Position numbers and translations under genes: made by a program. From Curtobacterium sp. ZW137 (lineage in GTDB: Bacteria; Actinomycetota; Actinomycetes; Actinomycetales; Microbacteriaceae): DNA of 64,000 bases. Each line of letters opens with the position of its first letter. The stretch's first letter is position 1. This document shows, one piece after another, positions 24,007 through 32,709 of the stretch. The stretch covers positions 372,001 through 436,000 of the forward strand of contig NZ_RJKS01000003.1 of NCBI RefSeq assembly GCF_003762905.1. The letters run 5' to 3'. The notes under the pieces were generated by a model. That model did no database searches. It was not told the DNA's origin and saw only the letters and a program-made list of their open reading frames with translations.

Positions 24007-25110
24007 CTACGCGGTGAGGACCGCAGCCGCGGGGTCGAAGTCCTCGGGGAGCGGCGGGATGTCGGCGACGGTCGACGTGATGTCGACGGCCGCACCGTTC
24101 GCCGCGGCGTCGCGGATGCCGAGCAGCACGTCGAGGACGTGCAGCGCGGTCGCACCGGAGGCGCGCTCCGGGCGGTCCTCCGCGATCGCACGCGCGAGCT
24201 CGACGACACCAGTGCCACGGCCCCAGGTGGAACCGACGGCGCTGATGGTCTCCGGCTCGTCCTGCCCGTAGCGCCAGAGGGTGGAGTCGCCCTCGAACGT
24301 GTTCGGGTCCGGCAGCGAGATCGTGCCGAGCGTGCCGTTGATCTCGACGAAGCCCATGCGCGGGAGCGCGTGCTGGAACGAGAACGTCGACTGGGCGGAC
24401 TGCCCGCCGGCGAACTCGATGAGCGCGGCGTGGTGCGTCGGGACCTCGACCGGGAACGTCTCGCCGGCACGGTCACCGGACGCGATGGTCCGGCGGTCGA
24501 GCGACTTCGACGACACGGCCTGCACGCGGGTGGCAGAACCGAGGGCGTGCACGAGCGTGGTCACGTAGTACGGGCCCATGTCGAACAGCGGACCGGCACC
24601 GGTCGCGAACAGGAAGTCCGGGTTCGGGTGCCACGCCTCCGGCCCCGGGACGTGGAACATCGTCGTCGCGGTGAGCGGCTCGCCGATGTCGCCGCGGGCG
24701 ATGGCCCGGAGCGCCGTCTGGATGCCGGCACCGAGCACGGTGTCCGGCGCCGTCGCGACGCGGAGGCCCTTCGCCTTCGCGGACTCGAGCACCGCCGCAG
24801 CGGAGTCGTGGTCGGTCGCGATCGGCTTCTCGCTCCACACGTGCTTGCCGGCGTCGACGATCTGCTGGTCGACCTCGGCGTGCGCCGCCGGGATCGTCAG
24901 GTTGATGACGATCTGCACGTCGTCACGGGCGAGGAGTTCCTCGACCGTCCCCGACGCGGCGACGCCGTACGTGGACGCCTGCGCGGCGGCACGGTCGAGC
25001 AGGACGTCGGCGACGAAGCGGACCTCGACGTCGGCGAACTTCGTCAGGTTCTCCAGGTACTGCGTGGAGATGTTGCCGGCACCGATGATGCCGATCCCGA
25101 CACGACTCAC
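24007..25110 (-). CDS. Gfo/Idh/MocA family NAD(P)-dependent oxidoreductase
   Basis: 367 residues. The N-terminal Rossmann motif is GIIGAGNISTQY, and the family-defining SEKPIATD follows at about residue 95. A C-terminal alpha/beta substrate domain contains the FDMGPYYVTTLVHALG helix. Such enzymes oxidise hydroxyls of sugars or inositols. GTG 25110 overlaps the stop of the isomerase gene (GTGA), so the two enzymes are made together. The substrate is not identifiable; together with the TIM-barrel isomerase it suits inositol, glucoside 3-keto or similar sugar catabolism. Confidence 0.88.
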   Translation of the reverse strand: MSRVGIGIIGAGNISTQYLENLTKFADVEVRFVADVLLDRAAAQASTYGVAASGTVEELLARDDVQIVINLTIPAAHAEVDQQIVDAGKHVWSEKPIATDHDSAAAVLESAKAKGLRVATAPDTVLGAGIQTALRAIARGDIGEPLTATTMFHVPGPEAWHPNPDFLFATGAGPLFDMGPYYVTTLVHALGSATRVQAVSSKSLDRRTIASGDRAGETFPVEVPTHHAALIEFAGGQSAQSTFSFQHALPRMGFVEINGTLGTISLPDPNTFEGDSTLWRYGQDEPETISAVGSTWGRGTGVVELARAIAEDRPERASGATALHVLDVLLGIRDAAANGAAVDITSTVADIPPLPEDFDPAAAVLTA

Positions 25111-25907
25111 TTGTCGTTGGCCTTCAGCCAGGTGAGGGACTCGGAGATGCCCTCGAAGACGTCACCCTTGTACGCGTCGAACTCGACCACGCGGATGGCG
25201 TTCGGCGCGGCGGCGAGGATCGCCGGCACGTCGACGTCGCCCTGGCCGGCGGGCGTCTGGTTCTCGAACGCACGCTGCAGTGCCTCGGGGACGATGAGGG
25301 CGCTCTCCGAGGAGGGCAGGGCGGTGCGGATGTCACCGTCGACCTTGCCGTCCTTCACGTGGATCGCGACGACGCGGTCGCCGAGCCCCTTCAGCACGGC
25401 CGGGGCGTCGGCGCCACCGACGGTCGCCCAGAAGGTGTCGAGCTCGAGCACCGTCTCCGGGCTGATCTGCGACACGAAGTGGTCGTAGACCGTGCGGCCG
25501 TCGACCTTGTTCGTGAACTCCCACTGGTGGTTGTGGTAGCCGAACTGCAGGCCGCGGGCGGCTGCTTCGGCGGTGAGGACGTTGACGCGCTCGGCGATCT
25601 TCGCGACGTCGTCGGCGGTCTGCCAGCGGTCGGTCGGGATGAACGGGTCGATGACGGTGCGGATGCCGAGGCGCTCGGCGGCGTCCCAGATCGGAGCCGT
25701 GTCCTCGGCGTCGATGACGGCCACGTGACCGGACGGGGCCTTCAGGCCGGTCGCGGCGAAGGCACGCTCGAGGTCGGTGGCGCGCTCGACGAACGCGTAG
25801 GGCTCGACGTTCTCGTAGCCGATCTCGCGGACGCGGGCGATGGCGGCGTCGAGGTCTTCGGCGATGGCGTCGCGCAGCGAGTACAGCTGCACAGAGGTGG
25901 TGGGCAT
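25107..25907 (-). CDS. Sugar phosphate isomerase/epimerase (xylose-isomerase-like TIM barrel)
   Basis: 266 residues, an AP-endonuclease-2 TIM barrel starting TTSVQLYSLRD as is usual for inosose/3-keto-sugar isomerases. Metal and substrate residues are visible in GYHNHQWEF, LELDTFWA, IHVKDGK and VVEFDAY. The ATG follows AAGGAGC. First gene of a two-gene operon with the Gfo/Idh dehydrogenase and divergent from an MFS permease. It is not closely similar to the TIM-barrel protein at 3.7-4.7 kb. Confidence 0.87.
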   Translation of the reverse strand: MPTTSVQLYSLRDAIAEDLDAAIARVREIGYENVEPYAFVERATDLERAFAATGLKAPSGHVAVIDAEDTAPIWDAAERLGIRTVIDPFIPTDRWQTADDVAKIAERVNVLTAEAAARGLQFGYHNHQWEFTNKVDGRTVYDHFVSQISPETVLELDTFWATVGGADAPAVLKGLGDRVVAIHVKDGKVDGDIRTALPSSESALIVPEALQRAFENQTPAGQGDVDVPAILAAAPNAIRVVEFDAYKGDVFEGISESLTWLKANDK

Positions 25908-25986
25908 TGCAGAGGCTCCTTCGATCCTGGCTGGGGTGGTGCCACCCGCCGGGACGCGATGCTCCGCGGCGAGATCGATGACGACG

Positions 25987-26103
25987 CTACACGGAAAACC
26001 ATCCGGTGTGTAGTTTTTGCTGCGCCGTGTTTCGTCCGGGGTCCCGTGTCCTGACCTGTCGATGTATGCTCGCCTCTGTCAAAACCTTGCTCAGCAAGGT
26101 TTT
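25987..26103. promoter_or_regulatory. Divergent promoter region with a perfect 10+10 bp operator
   Basis: AAAACCTTGC (26081-26090) and GCAAGGTTTT (26094-26103) form a perfect inverted repeat around TCA, just downstream of a TATGCT -10-like box (26065-26070) and 20 bases before the permease ATG. A second, looser dyad, CTACAC...GTGTAG (25987-26013), lies towards the divergent isomerase operon. The TTGC-TCA-GCAA core resembles LacI-type operators, but no regulator gene of that kind adjoins, so the repressor must be encoded elsewhere. Confidence 0.68.
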
Positions 26104-26123
26104 CATCGACTCAAGGAGGCGTC

Positions 26124-27425
26124 ATGAGCACACCCGAACCCGCGGAGACCCCGGTCCTGCTGCACCCGGAAGAGGGCATCACCCAGCCGGTCAGCACGAT
26201 GAAGGTCGGGCTCGGCTACCAGATCGCGCTGTTCCTCGGACAGTTCGGCCTGTTCGTGGCGCTCATGGCCCCGGTCTACGTCAGCATGCAGCTGAAGGCC
26301 GAGGCGCTCGTCGGTTCGGATGCCGCCAACGTCATCGGCTCGGTCCTGCCGATCGGTGCGTTCGGCGCGCTCATCATGAACCCGCTCGCCGGTGCGCTCT
26401 CCGACCGGACCCGCACCCGCTGGGGTCGTCGTCGCCCGTGGATGCTCACCGGGGTCGTCGTGTTCGCGATCGCGCTCGCGTGGATCGCCTTCGCCCCGGA
26501 CACCACCCAGCTCACCCTCGGGTGGCTGCTCGCCCAGCTCTCGGCGAACACGGTCCTCGCGACCCTGACCGCGAGCTTCGCGGACAACGTGCCCCAGTTC
26601 CAGCGCGGGAAGTCCTCCAGCATCATCGCGCTCGCGCAGAACATCGCCGTCCTCGCCGGCACCTACCTGTCGGTGTTCTTCGTCGCGAACCTGCCGGTGC
26701 TGTTCATCGCCCCCGGCATCCTGGCGATCATCCTCGTCGTGGTCTACGCCGTCGTCGCCCGGGACGACCTGCCGACGTACAAGCTCAAGAAGTTCACGTT
26801 CCTCAACCTGATCTCGTCGTTCTGGACGAACCCGATCAAGAACCCGGACTTCGCGTTCGCCTGGTGGTCGCGCTTCCTGATCATCTTCGCGACGTTCATG
26901 TTCACGACGTACCGCCTGCTCTACATGAAGGAGCACATCGGGATCACGAGCGACAAGGAGGCCACAGCGGCCGTCGCGTTCGGTGTGCTGCTCTACACGA
27001 TCGCCCTGCTCGTCAGCGCCGCACTCTCCGGGTGGGCGTCCGACCGACTCGGGCGTCGCAAGGTCTTCGTCGGCGGATCCACCGCGCTGTTCGCCGTCGG
27101 GCTCGTGGTCCTCGCCCACGCCGACACCGTGCACGGGTTCTACGTCGCCGAGGTCGTCATGGGCTTCGCGTACGGCATCTACTCGGCCATCGACACCGCG
27201 CTCGTGGTCGACGTGCTGCCGAACGCCGACCGTCCGGGCAAGGACCTCGGGGTGATCAACATCGCGAACGCACTCCCGCAGTCGCTCGCCCCGGCCGCGT
27301 CGCTGTTCTTCCTGAAGTTCGGGACCAGCGGATCGCCGGACAACTACGAGCTGATGTGCTGGGCCGCCGGGATCGTCGCGATCATCGGTGCCCTCGTCGT
27401 GATCCCCATCAAGCGCGTGCGCTGA
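26124..27425 (+). CDS. MFS transporter, glycoside/sugar type
   Basis: 433 residues, 12 transmembrane helices. The cytoplasmic loop SDRTRTRWGRRRPWML and the repeat SDRLGRRKVFVG are typical of sugar-transporting MFS/GPH-like proteins. AAGGAGG precedes the ATG. Being divergent from the isomerase-dehydrogenase pair and having a palindromic operator over its promoter, it is probably the uptake system of that sugar locus. There is no SBP or ABC gene nearby. Confidence 0.85.
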   Translation: MSTPEPAETPVLLHPEEGITQPVSTMKVGLGYQIALFLGQFGLFVALMAPVYVSMQLKAEALVGSDAANVIGSVLPIGAFGALIMNPLAGALSDRTRTRWGRRRPWMLTGVVVFAIALAWIAFAPDTTQLTLGWLLAQLSANTVLATLTASFADNVPQFQRGKSSSIIALAQNIAVLAGTYLSVFFVANLPVLFIAPGILAIILVVVYAVVARDDLPTYKLKKFTFLNLISSFWTNPIKNPDFAFAWWSRFLIIFATFMFTTYRLLYMKEHIGITSDKEATAAVAFGVLLYTIALLVSAALSGWASDRLGRRKVFVGGSTALFAVGLVVLAHADTVHGFYVAEVVMGFAYGIYSAIDTALVVDVLPNADRPGKDLGVINIANALPQSLAPAASLFFLKFGTSGSPDNYELMCWAAGIVAIIGALVVIPIKRVR

Positions 27426-27439
27426 TACGTTCTGGCGTC

Positions 27440-28648
27440 ATGACGAACCCGACGGTCGACGTCGACCAACGGCACCTCGCCCGGTGGCGGAACGCGATCA
27501 TCGTCGCGTTCGCCCTCGGCGGCATCAGCCTCGCTGCATGGGGCCCCCGCCTGCCCGAGCTCCGCGCCGAGCTCGGCGTCGACACCGGCACCATCGGCCT
27601 GATGCTCGGTGGCGTCACGATCGGTTCGATCGGTGGTCTGCTGTCCGCCGCCCCGCTGCTCCGGCGGTTCGGCGGCCGGAACGCCCTGACCGCGGTCGTG
27701 GTCCTCGTGCCGGTCGCCATCGCCGTCCTCGGCATCGCGGCGGCGCTGCACTCCGTGCCGCTGGCCGCGGTGGCCTTCGTCGTCGCCGGTGCCGGGATCG
27801 GCTCGCTCGACGTGATGGCGAACATCGAGGGCACGGCCATCGAGGTGCTCGCCGGACGCACGACCCTCCCGTTGATGCACGCCGCATGGTCGGGAGGCGC
27901 GGCGCTCGGTGCCGGCATCGCCGCACTCTGCGCGGCGCTCGGCATCACCGCGTCGACCCAGTTGGTGGTGGAGGCTGCGGTGCTGCTCGTGGTCGGCGTG
28001 CTCGCCATGCGCGCGATCCCGGACGGCACCCGTGCCGAGGAGCACGACGACACGATGACGGCCGGGCAGCGCATCCGCGCCTGGGCGAAGGGGTGGGCAG
28101 ACGTCCGACTGCTGATGATCGGGCTCGTGATGCTCGGCGTCGAACTCGGCGAGGGGTCCGCGAACAACTGGCTCGCGCTCGCCACCACGGACGGGCACGG
28201 GCAGTCCGCGACCATCGGCGCGCTGTTCTTCACCGTGTTCGCGGTGTCCGAGGCGGCGACCCGTGTCTTCGCCGGCCCCGTCGTCGACCGGCTCGGACGG
28301 GTGAGCACGATCCGCTGGACCACGGCGCTCGGCATCGTCGGCGCCGTCCTGTTCATCGTCGGCGGCTCGTGGTGGCTCACCCTGATCGGCGTCGTGCTCT
28401 GGGCGGTCGGCGTCTCGATGGGCTTCCCGCTCGGGATGTCCGCGGCGGCGCAGAGCGGGCCGAACCCGGCCGCGCGGGTGAGCGTCGTGGCGTCGATCGG
28501 GTACTTCGCGAACTTCGCGGGGCCGCCGGTCATCGGTGCCATCGCCGAGCGCGTCGGCGCCCTGAGCGCGTTGTGGCTCGTCGCGGTGCTGTTCATCGCG
28601 GCCTTCGCCGCGTCCGGTTCGCTCCGGCCGGTGGAGCGCCGCGACTGA
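27440..28648 (+). CDS. MFS transporter (YbjJ-like)
   Basis: 402 residues, 12 helices. Signature segments are ISLAAWGPRLPELRAELG, GGVTIGSIGGLLSAAPL and ELGEGSANNWLALATTDGHG. The last, with GFPLGMSAAAQ and VSVVASIGYFANFAGPP, recurs almost unchanged in the MFS protein at 37.85-39.18 kb, so the two are paralogues. TACGTT lies 8 nt before the ATG, so it has its own leaderless promoter despite being only 14 bases after the previous gene. The substrate is unknown; members are usually annotated as drug or sugar exporters. Confidence 0.84.
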   Translation: MTNPTVDVDQRHLARWRNAIIVAFALGGISLAAWGPRLPELRAELGVDTGTIGLMLGGVTIGSIGGLLSAAPLLRRFGGRNALTAVVVLVPVAIAVLGIAAALHSVPLAAVAFVVAGAGIGSLDVMANIEGTAIEVLAGRTTLPLMHAAWSGGAALGAGIAALCAALGITASTQLVVEAAVLLVVGVLAMRAIPDGTRAEEHDDTMTAGQRIRAWAKGWADVRLLMIGLVMLGVELGEGSANNWLALATTDGHGQSATIGALFFTVFAVSEAATRVFAGPVVDRLGRVSTIRWTTALGIVGAVLFIVGGSWWLTLIGVVLWAVGVSMGFPLGMSAAAQSGPNPAARVSVVASIGYFANFAGPPVIGAIAERVGALSALWLVAVLFIAAFAASGSLRPVERRD

Positions 28649-28668
28649 CCACGGCGGCGGTCCCGCGC

Positions 28669-28747
28669 GGCCACCCGCGCCAGCTGACGCACCGGCCCGG
28701 CGTGGCCACCCGCGCCAGCTGACGCACCGGCCCGGCGTGGCCACCCA
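28669..28747. repeat. Tandem 35-bp repeat
   Basis: Two identical 35-bp units (28669-28703 and 28704-28738), beginning GGCCACCCGCGCCAGCTGAC and ending CGGCCCGGCGT, are followed by a partial third copy (GGCCACCCA). They lie between the MFS stop and the carboxylesterase promoter. Each unit contains the CAGCTG palindrome. Confidence 0.85.
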
Positions 28748-28799
28748 CGCGGGCCGGCGCGCCGGGCCGGCACCGAGCCTCCCGGGCTAGCGTGGCCGG

Positions 28800-30116
28800 G
28801 TGAGCGACGACGGAACCAGGACCTTCGACAGCCCAGCCGGACGCATCCGCGGATCGCTGGACGGCGACGTCGTCCGCGTGCTCGGCGTCCCCTACGCGCA
28901 GGCCGACCGCTTCCGCCCGCCGCAGCCAATGCCCGTCTTCGACGACGTGTTCCACGCCGACTTCCCCGCGCCGGTCGCCCCGCAGCCCGCCGCGACCGTC
29001 GTCGACCAGCTGCTCCACGTCATCGAGGCCGAGGTCGACGAACGCTGCCAGGCGCTCTCGATCACGATCCCGGCCGACATCGGCGCGGACGAACGCCTCC
29101 CCGTCATGGTCTGGGTGCACGGCGGCTCGTACGTCATCGGCGGCGGCGACCTGCCGATCAACGACCCGTACGACCTGGTCCGCGAGCAGCGCGTGATCGT
29201 CGTCACCGTGACGTACCGGCTCGGCGTGCTCGGGTTCCTCGGCGACGGGGAGCGGATCCCGGCGAACCTCGGGCTGCTCGACCTCGTCGCGTCGCTCCGC
29301 TGGGTGCGGGAGAACATCGCGGCGTTCGGCGGCGACCCCGACCTCGTGACGCTCTTCGGCCAGTCCGCCGGCGGTGACGCCGTCGCGCACCTGATGATCA
29401 GCGACGGCGCCGAGGGGCTCTTCCGCCGCGCGATCGTGCAGAGCGCGCCCCTCGGGCTCTCGCGGAACCGCGCGCGGATGAACCGGGCGATGGTCGACGC
29501 CGTCGGCGTGGTCACCGAGGAGACCCCGCTCGAGGACCTGCTCGACCGTCAGGCGCTCGGCACGAAGGTCGCCGCCCCGTACGGGCTCCGTGGCGGGATG
29601 CCGTTCGGGACGCAGTACGGGTACGCGCCGCTCCCCGCCGAGCGCGACCTCGCCGATGCCTGGCGCCGAGTCGCCCCGGAGATCGACGTCCTCATCGGGT
29701 CCGCGTCCGACGAGGCCGGCATGTACGTGCCGGTCGTCCCCGTGCTGAAGCGCATCGTGCGGCACCGGGTCCCGCGTGCGCTGGTGCGGTGGTGGCTGGT
29801 CCGGCCGCTGACGGCGGTGATCTACGGCCGCGATGCCCGGGCGTTCGCGGCACGGCACCGCGCGGGCGGTGGGAACGCGACCGTCTACCGACTGCTCCGC
29901 GGCGCGACCGTCCGTCCGACGGGTGCCGTGCACATGAGCGACCTCCCGCTCCTGCTGGGCCGGAAGGCCGCGTGGGCGGGCAGCCGGTTCGTGCCAGAAC
30001 GGGACTGGGCGGAGGTGGAGCGCCGCGGACCCGGCGTCCGGGCGATCTGGGCCGAGTTCGCCAGGACCGGACGGGTCACGGCGCCCGACGACGAGACGCT
30101 GGTCTTCGAGCACTGA
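28800..30116 (+). CDS. Type-B carboxylesterase / alpha-beta hydrolase
   Basis: 438 residues, shorter than the ~500-550 of typical type-B esterases. The oxyanion motif is VWVHGGSYVIGGG and the nucleophile is in FGQSAGGDAV. The acidic residue is the Glu in ASDEAGM, and the His is in GAVHMSDLPLL. No signal peptide, so intracellular. It hydrolyses ester or carbamate bonds; the substrate is not known. GTG 28800 is 6 nt after TAGCGT, implying a leaderless message. It is followed by a TetR gene that may be co-transcribed. Confidence 0.88.
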   Translation: MSDDGTRTFDSPAGRIRGSLDGDVVRVLGVPYAQADRFRPPQPMPVFDDVFHADFPAPVAPQPAATVVDQLLHVIEAEVDERCQALSITIPADIGADERLPVMVWVHGGSYVIGGGDLPINDPYDLVREQRVIVVTVTYRLGVLGFLGDGERIPANLGLLDLVASLRWVRENIAAFGGDPDLVTLFGQSAGGDAVAHLMISDGAEGLFRRAIVQSAPLGLSRNRARMNRAMVDAVGVVTEETPLEDLLDRQALGTKVAAPYGLRGGMPFGTQYGYAPLPAERDLADAWRRVAPEIDVLIGSASDEAGMYVPVVPVLKRIVRHRVPRALVRWWLVRPLTAVIYGRDARAFAARHRAGGGNATVYRLLRGATVRPTGAVHMSDLPLLLGRKAAWAGSRFVPERDWAEVERRGPGVRAIWAEFARTGRVTAPDDETLVFEH

Positions 30117-30175
30117 GCGGAGTCCCCAGAACGGGCGGTCGCGGCACACCCCCGCCGCACCGGACAATCGACGTC

Positions 30176-30763
30176 ATGCCCGCGTCCGACCACGACCTCC
30201 GCGCCAGCATCGTCGCCGCCGGCATCGCCGCGTACCGCGAGGCCGACTTCCACGACGTCGGGCCGACCGACGTCGCACGGCTGTCCGGCATCGCCGAGGA
30301 GGAGTTCCGTCGCGTCTTCCCGCTCTGGGACCTGTTCGTCGTGGCCGTCGTCGACCGCTGGAACAACGGCACCCGTCGGGCGCTCTGGGCACTCGCCGAG
30401 GAGCACGGTGCGGTCGCGTACGTCCGCGCGCGCCTGGAGTCCGGCATCGAGGAACCGGCACTCGTCCGGCTCCGCATGGCCGTCATGAGCGCCGCGTCGA
30501 GCCCGTCGCATGCTGCCGCCGGCTGGTTCCGCGGCCAGTACACACGGTCGTTCGAGGACCTCACCCTGGCCCTGGCCCGGGACGTCGTCGCCGGCCGTGA
30601 ACCCCGGGGACTGTCCCCGCGGCACGGTGCGGAGCAGCTCTTCGCGCTCTACGAGGGACTCCAGCTGCAGTCGATGCTCCGGGACGACGTCGACCTGCTG
30701 CCCGGGTTCGACCGTGCCGTCGCGCGGATGCGGGTCGGCTGGGGTGCCGGCGCGACGGTCTGA
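30176..30763 (+). CDS. TetR family transcriptional regulator
   Basis: 195 residues. The first ~60 residues form a TetR-type helix-turn-helix (IVAAGIAAYREADFHDVGPTDVARLSGIAEEEFRRVFPLWDLFVVAVV), somewhat divergent at the recognition helix (FRRVFPLWD in place of YYHFxSK). The C-terminal domain carries the late motif YEGLQLQSMLR common in TetR proteins. It lies 59 bases after the carboxylesterase and probably regulates it. Confidence 0.8.
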   Translation: MPASDHDLRASIVAAGIAAYREADFHDVGPTDVARLSGIAEEEFRRVFPLWDLFVVAVVDRWNNGTRRALWALAEEHGAVAYVRARLESGIEEPALVRLRMAVMSAASSPSHAAAGWFRGQYTRSFEDLTLALARDVVAGREPRGLSPRHGAEQLFALYEGLQLQSMLRDDVDLLPGFDRAVARMRVGWGAGATV

Positions 30764-30781
30764 AGATCTGACGGTCGGAGG

Positions 30782-30800
30782 CCGCGGTGTGACGCCGCGG
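30782..30800. terminator. Hairpin between convergent TetR and GNAT genes
   Basis: CCGCGG-TGTGACG-CCGCGG forms a short GC-rich stem midway between two convergent stop codons. It probably serves both directions, although the stem is only 6 bp. Confidence 0.5.
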
Positions 30801-30801
30801 T

Positions 30802-31422
30802 CTACAGGTCCAGCCGCATCACGTACCGCCGTGCCGTCGGGTGCGTGAGCTCCCGGAACCCGGCGGCCACGAACGCCGACCGTGGACCCACGAAGAGCTC
30901 GCCCCAGACGTCCTCCTTCCCCGGTGCGAACTGCATCGGGTAGCCCTCGACCGCGCGCGCCCCGTTCCGCCGCGCGTGCTCGACGGCGCCGACGACCAGC
31001 GCGTGGCTGAGGCCCTGGCGCCGGAACCCCTTCCGGACCACGAAGCAGGGGATCGCCCACACGCTCTCGTCGGTGCGGTCCTCGTCCCGTCCCGCCCACG
31101 CCACGCGGGTCCTGCGCAGCCGGACGAACGCCGGCCGTGGCTCGACGGCCGCCCACCCGACCGGTTCGCCGTCCCGGTAGGCGACGACCCCCGTGGTGTC
31201 GCGGGCGTCGGGGTCGTCGCACCCGACCTCGGCCCGGAACCGCCGGGTGCGCTCGTCGTTCGGCATGTCGGTGAACTCGCGGTCGAACGTCTTCAGCCAC
31301 TGGCAGTGGCACGTCGCCGGGTCGCCGCGCTCGCCGAACACGAGGTCGAGGTCGTCCCACGGCACCTCGTTCGCGGGACGGAACGTGACCGCTCCGTCCC
31401 GGGTCGTGACCGTCGTCGTCAT
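30802..31422 (-). CDS. GNAT family N-acetyltransferase
   Basis: 206 residues. The acetyl-CoA site is VVRKGFRRQGLSHALVVGAVEHAR (motif A, Q/RxxGxG/S type), followed by a final beta strand FRELTHPTARRYVMRLDL. A CHCQWL motif near residue 37 is characteristic of a subgroup seen in actinobacteria. GGGAGGG lies 10-15 bases before the ATG. The substrate is unknown. It stands alone between a convergent TetR gene and a divergent Nudix gene. Confidence 0.84.
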   Translation of the reverse strand: MTTTVTTRDGAVTFRPANEVPWDDLDLVFGERGDPATCHCQWLKTFDREFTDMPNDERTRRFRAEVGCDDPDARDTTGVVAYRDGEPVGWAAVEPRPAFVRLRRTRVAWAGRDEDRTDESVWAIPCFVVRKGFRRQGLSHALVVGAVEHARRNGARAVEGYPMQFAPGKEDVWGELFVGPRSAFVAAGFRELTHPTARRYVMRLDL

Positions 31423-31577
31423 CGCACGCCGTCCCTCCCCGAGCGCCGCGGTGCCGCGATCCCTGCGGCTGGCACGCTCGGATGGGGCTCACGATAGCGC
31501 TCCGGGTTCGGTCGGGACGGCCTGGAGGCTCGGCGCGGCATGCGAGCGCCGGCTCCCGTTGCTGGGATGGTCGGGAC

Positions 31578-32018
31578 ATGGAGTACACCGAGTACGACAC
31601 CAGGGTCGCTGCGTACGGCGTGGTCACGCACGAGGGGCGGGTGCTGCTCGCGATGCAGCGGTTCCCGGAGGCGGGGACGTGGGCGCTGCCCGGCGGCGGC
31701 GTCGAGTACGACGAGAGCGTCGAGCAGGCCGTCGTCCGCGAGTTCATGGAGGAGACCGGCTACGAGGTCGCTGTCGATGGGCTCCTCGGCGTCCGCCACC
31801 ACCTCGTCCCCGCGGAGCGACGGATGCACGAGAACGGTCGCCCGATGAAGGCGCTGCAGGTCGTGTTCCGCGTGACGGTCACCGGTGGGGAGCTCCGCGA
31901 CGAGGCGGACGGTTCCACGGAGCGGGCCGACTGGATCCCGATCGCCGACCTCCCGCACCACCGGCACGGCCTGGTCGTCCCGATCGCCCTCGGTTGGGCG
32001 GGCGCCCTCACCCCCTGA
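31578..32018 (+). CDS. Nudix hydrolase
   Basis: 146 residues. The Nudix box is complete: GGGVEYDESVEQAVVREFMEETGYE (G-x5-E-x7-REUxEExGU). An N-terminal RVAAYGVV strand and C-terminal WIPIADL are as in ADP-ribose/NUDIX pyrophosphatases. ATG 31578 gives the usual length. The stop is 4 bases from the convergent unknown gene. A CCTGGAGGCTCGGC variant of the dispersed element lies just upstream. The substrate cannot be assigned. Confidence 0.87.
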   Translation: MEYTEYDTRVAAYGVVTHEGRVLLAMQRFPEAGTWALPGGGVEYDESVEQAVVREFMEETGYEVAVDGLLGVRHHLVPAERRMHENGRPMKALQVVFRVTVTGGELRDEADGSTERADWIPIADLPHHRHGLVVPIALGWAGALTP

Positions 32019-32022
32019 CCGT

Positions 32023-32709
32023 TCAGGCGCTGACGCGCTCCCGCCCCGGTCCCTCCACGAGCCACCCCATGCTGCGCAGTTGGGCGGCGGCCTCCTCCGG
32101 ATTCTCCCGCGCGACGAGTCCCGCCTGCGTCGAGACCCACCGGGCTTGGCCGTCGGCGATCGCGGAGCGCCACCCGGGCAGTGAGTCCACTCCGCACTCC
32201 TCGATGAGGAACACCAGGAACTCTTCGATGGACGGCCGGAACCGGCTGCCGCCGACCGGGTAGTGCAGTGTCGACAGCCGAGATGGGTCTCGCTGACGTC
32301 GGCCGGCCGCGGACGCCGTTGCGAGCATCGTGGTGAAGGCGCCGCGCTCCGAGTGGACGTGCCAGTGCGCAACCGGGGCACCCGACTTCGTGCGCTCGTA
32401 CTCGAACCGTGCAAGGGGCTCGCGATCCGGTCGCATCAACAGCCGGAACTGCGACGTCTCGGTCCGGAATCGAGCGCTGGCGGGTTCGCTCGAGAGTGCG
32501 AACCGCACGTCGAGATCAGCGACGACCGCTCCGCCCACGCGCAGGGGGATCGTCGAGGGATCCCCGTCGTCACGCTGTGTACGCACGAGGAGCACGTTGT
32601 CCGAACGGCGTTCGAAGAACCGCACGCCGTGTTCCGGCAGCACGCCGTCGATCAGCTGCTGCAGATCGCGCACGAACCCGAAGGCCGTCGCGGCCTTGAC
32701 GGTTCTCAC
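32023..32709 (-). CDS. Unknown protein, second gene of a two-gene module
   Basis: 228 residues, no family recognised. Notable segments are a central HWHVHSER (three His), then STLHYPVGGSRFRPSIEEFLVFLIEECG, which reads like a conserved functional core, and a C-terminal ALxxMGWLVEGPG-type tail. No signal peptide or membrane segment. GTG 32709 overlaps the stop of the 63-residue gene (GTGA), so the pair is translationally coupled. Base composition is visibly lower in GC (about two thirds) than the neighbours, which suggests acquisition by transfer. The small-gene-first, overlapping layout resembles toxin-antitoxin or effector-immunity pairs, but nothing in sequence proves it. Confidence 0.72.
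   Translation of the reverse strand: MRTVKAATAFGFVRDLQQLIDGVLPEHGVRFFERRSDNVLLVRTQRDDGDPSTIPLRVGGAVVADLDVRFALSSEPASARFRTETSQFRLLMRPDREPLARFEYERTKSGAPVAHWHVHSERGAFTTMLATASAAGRRQRDPSRLSTLHYPVGGSRFRPSIEEFLVFLIEECGVDSLPGWRSAIADGQARWVSTQAGLVARENPEEAAAQLRSMGWLVEGPGRERVSA

Noticed and set aside
26006..28648. An 880-residue protein covering both MFS genes
   Set aside because: The first 478 codons are out of frame with the real upstream permease and lack hydrophobic helices; the second MFS has its own promoter and ATG at 27440.
28669..28747. Possible CRISPR-like array
   Set aside because: Units are directly adjacent with no spacers and only two full copies; no cas genes are present.
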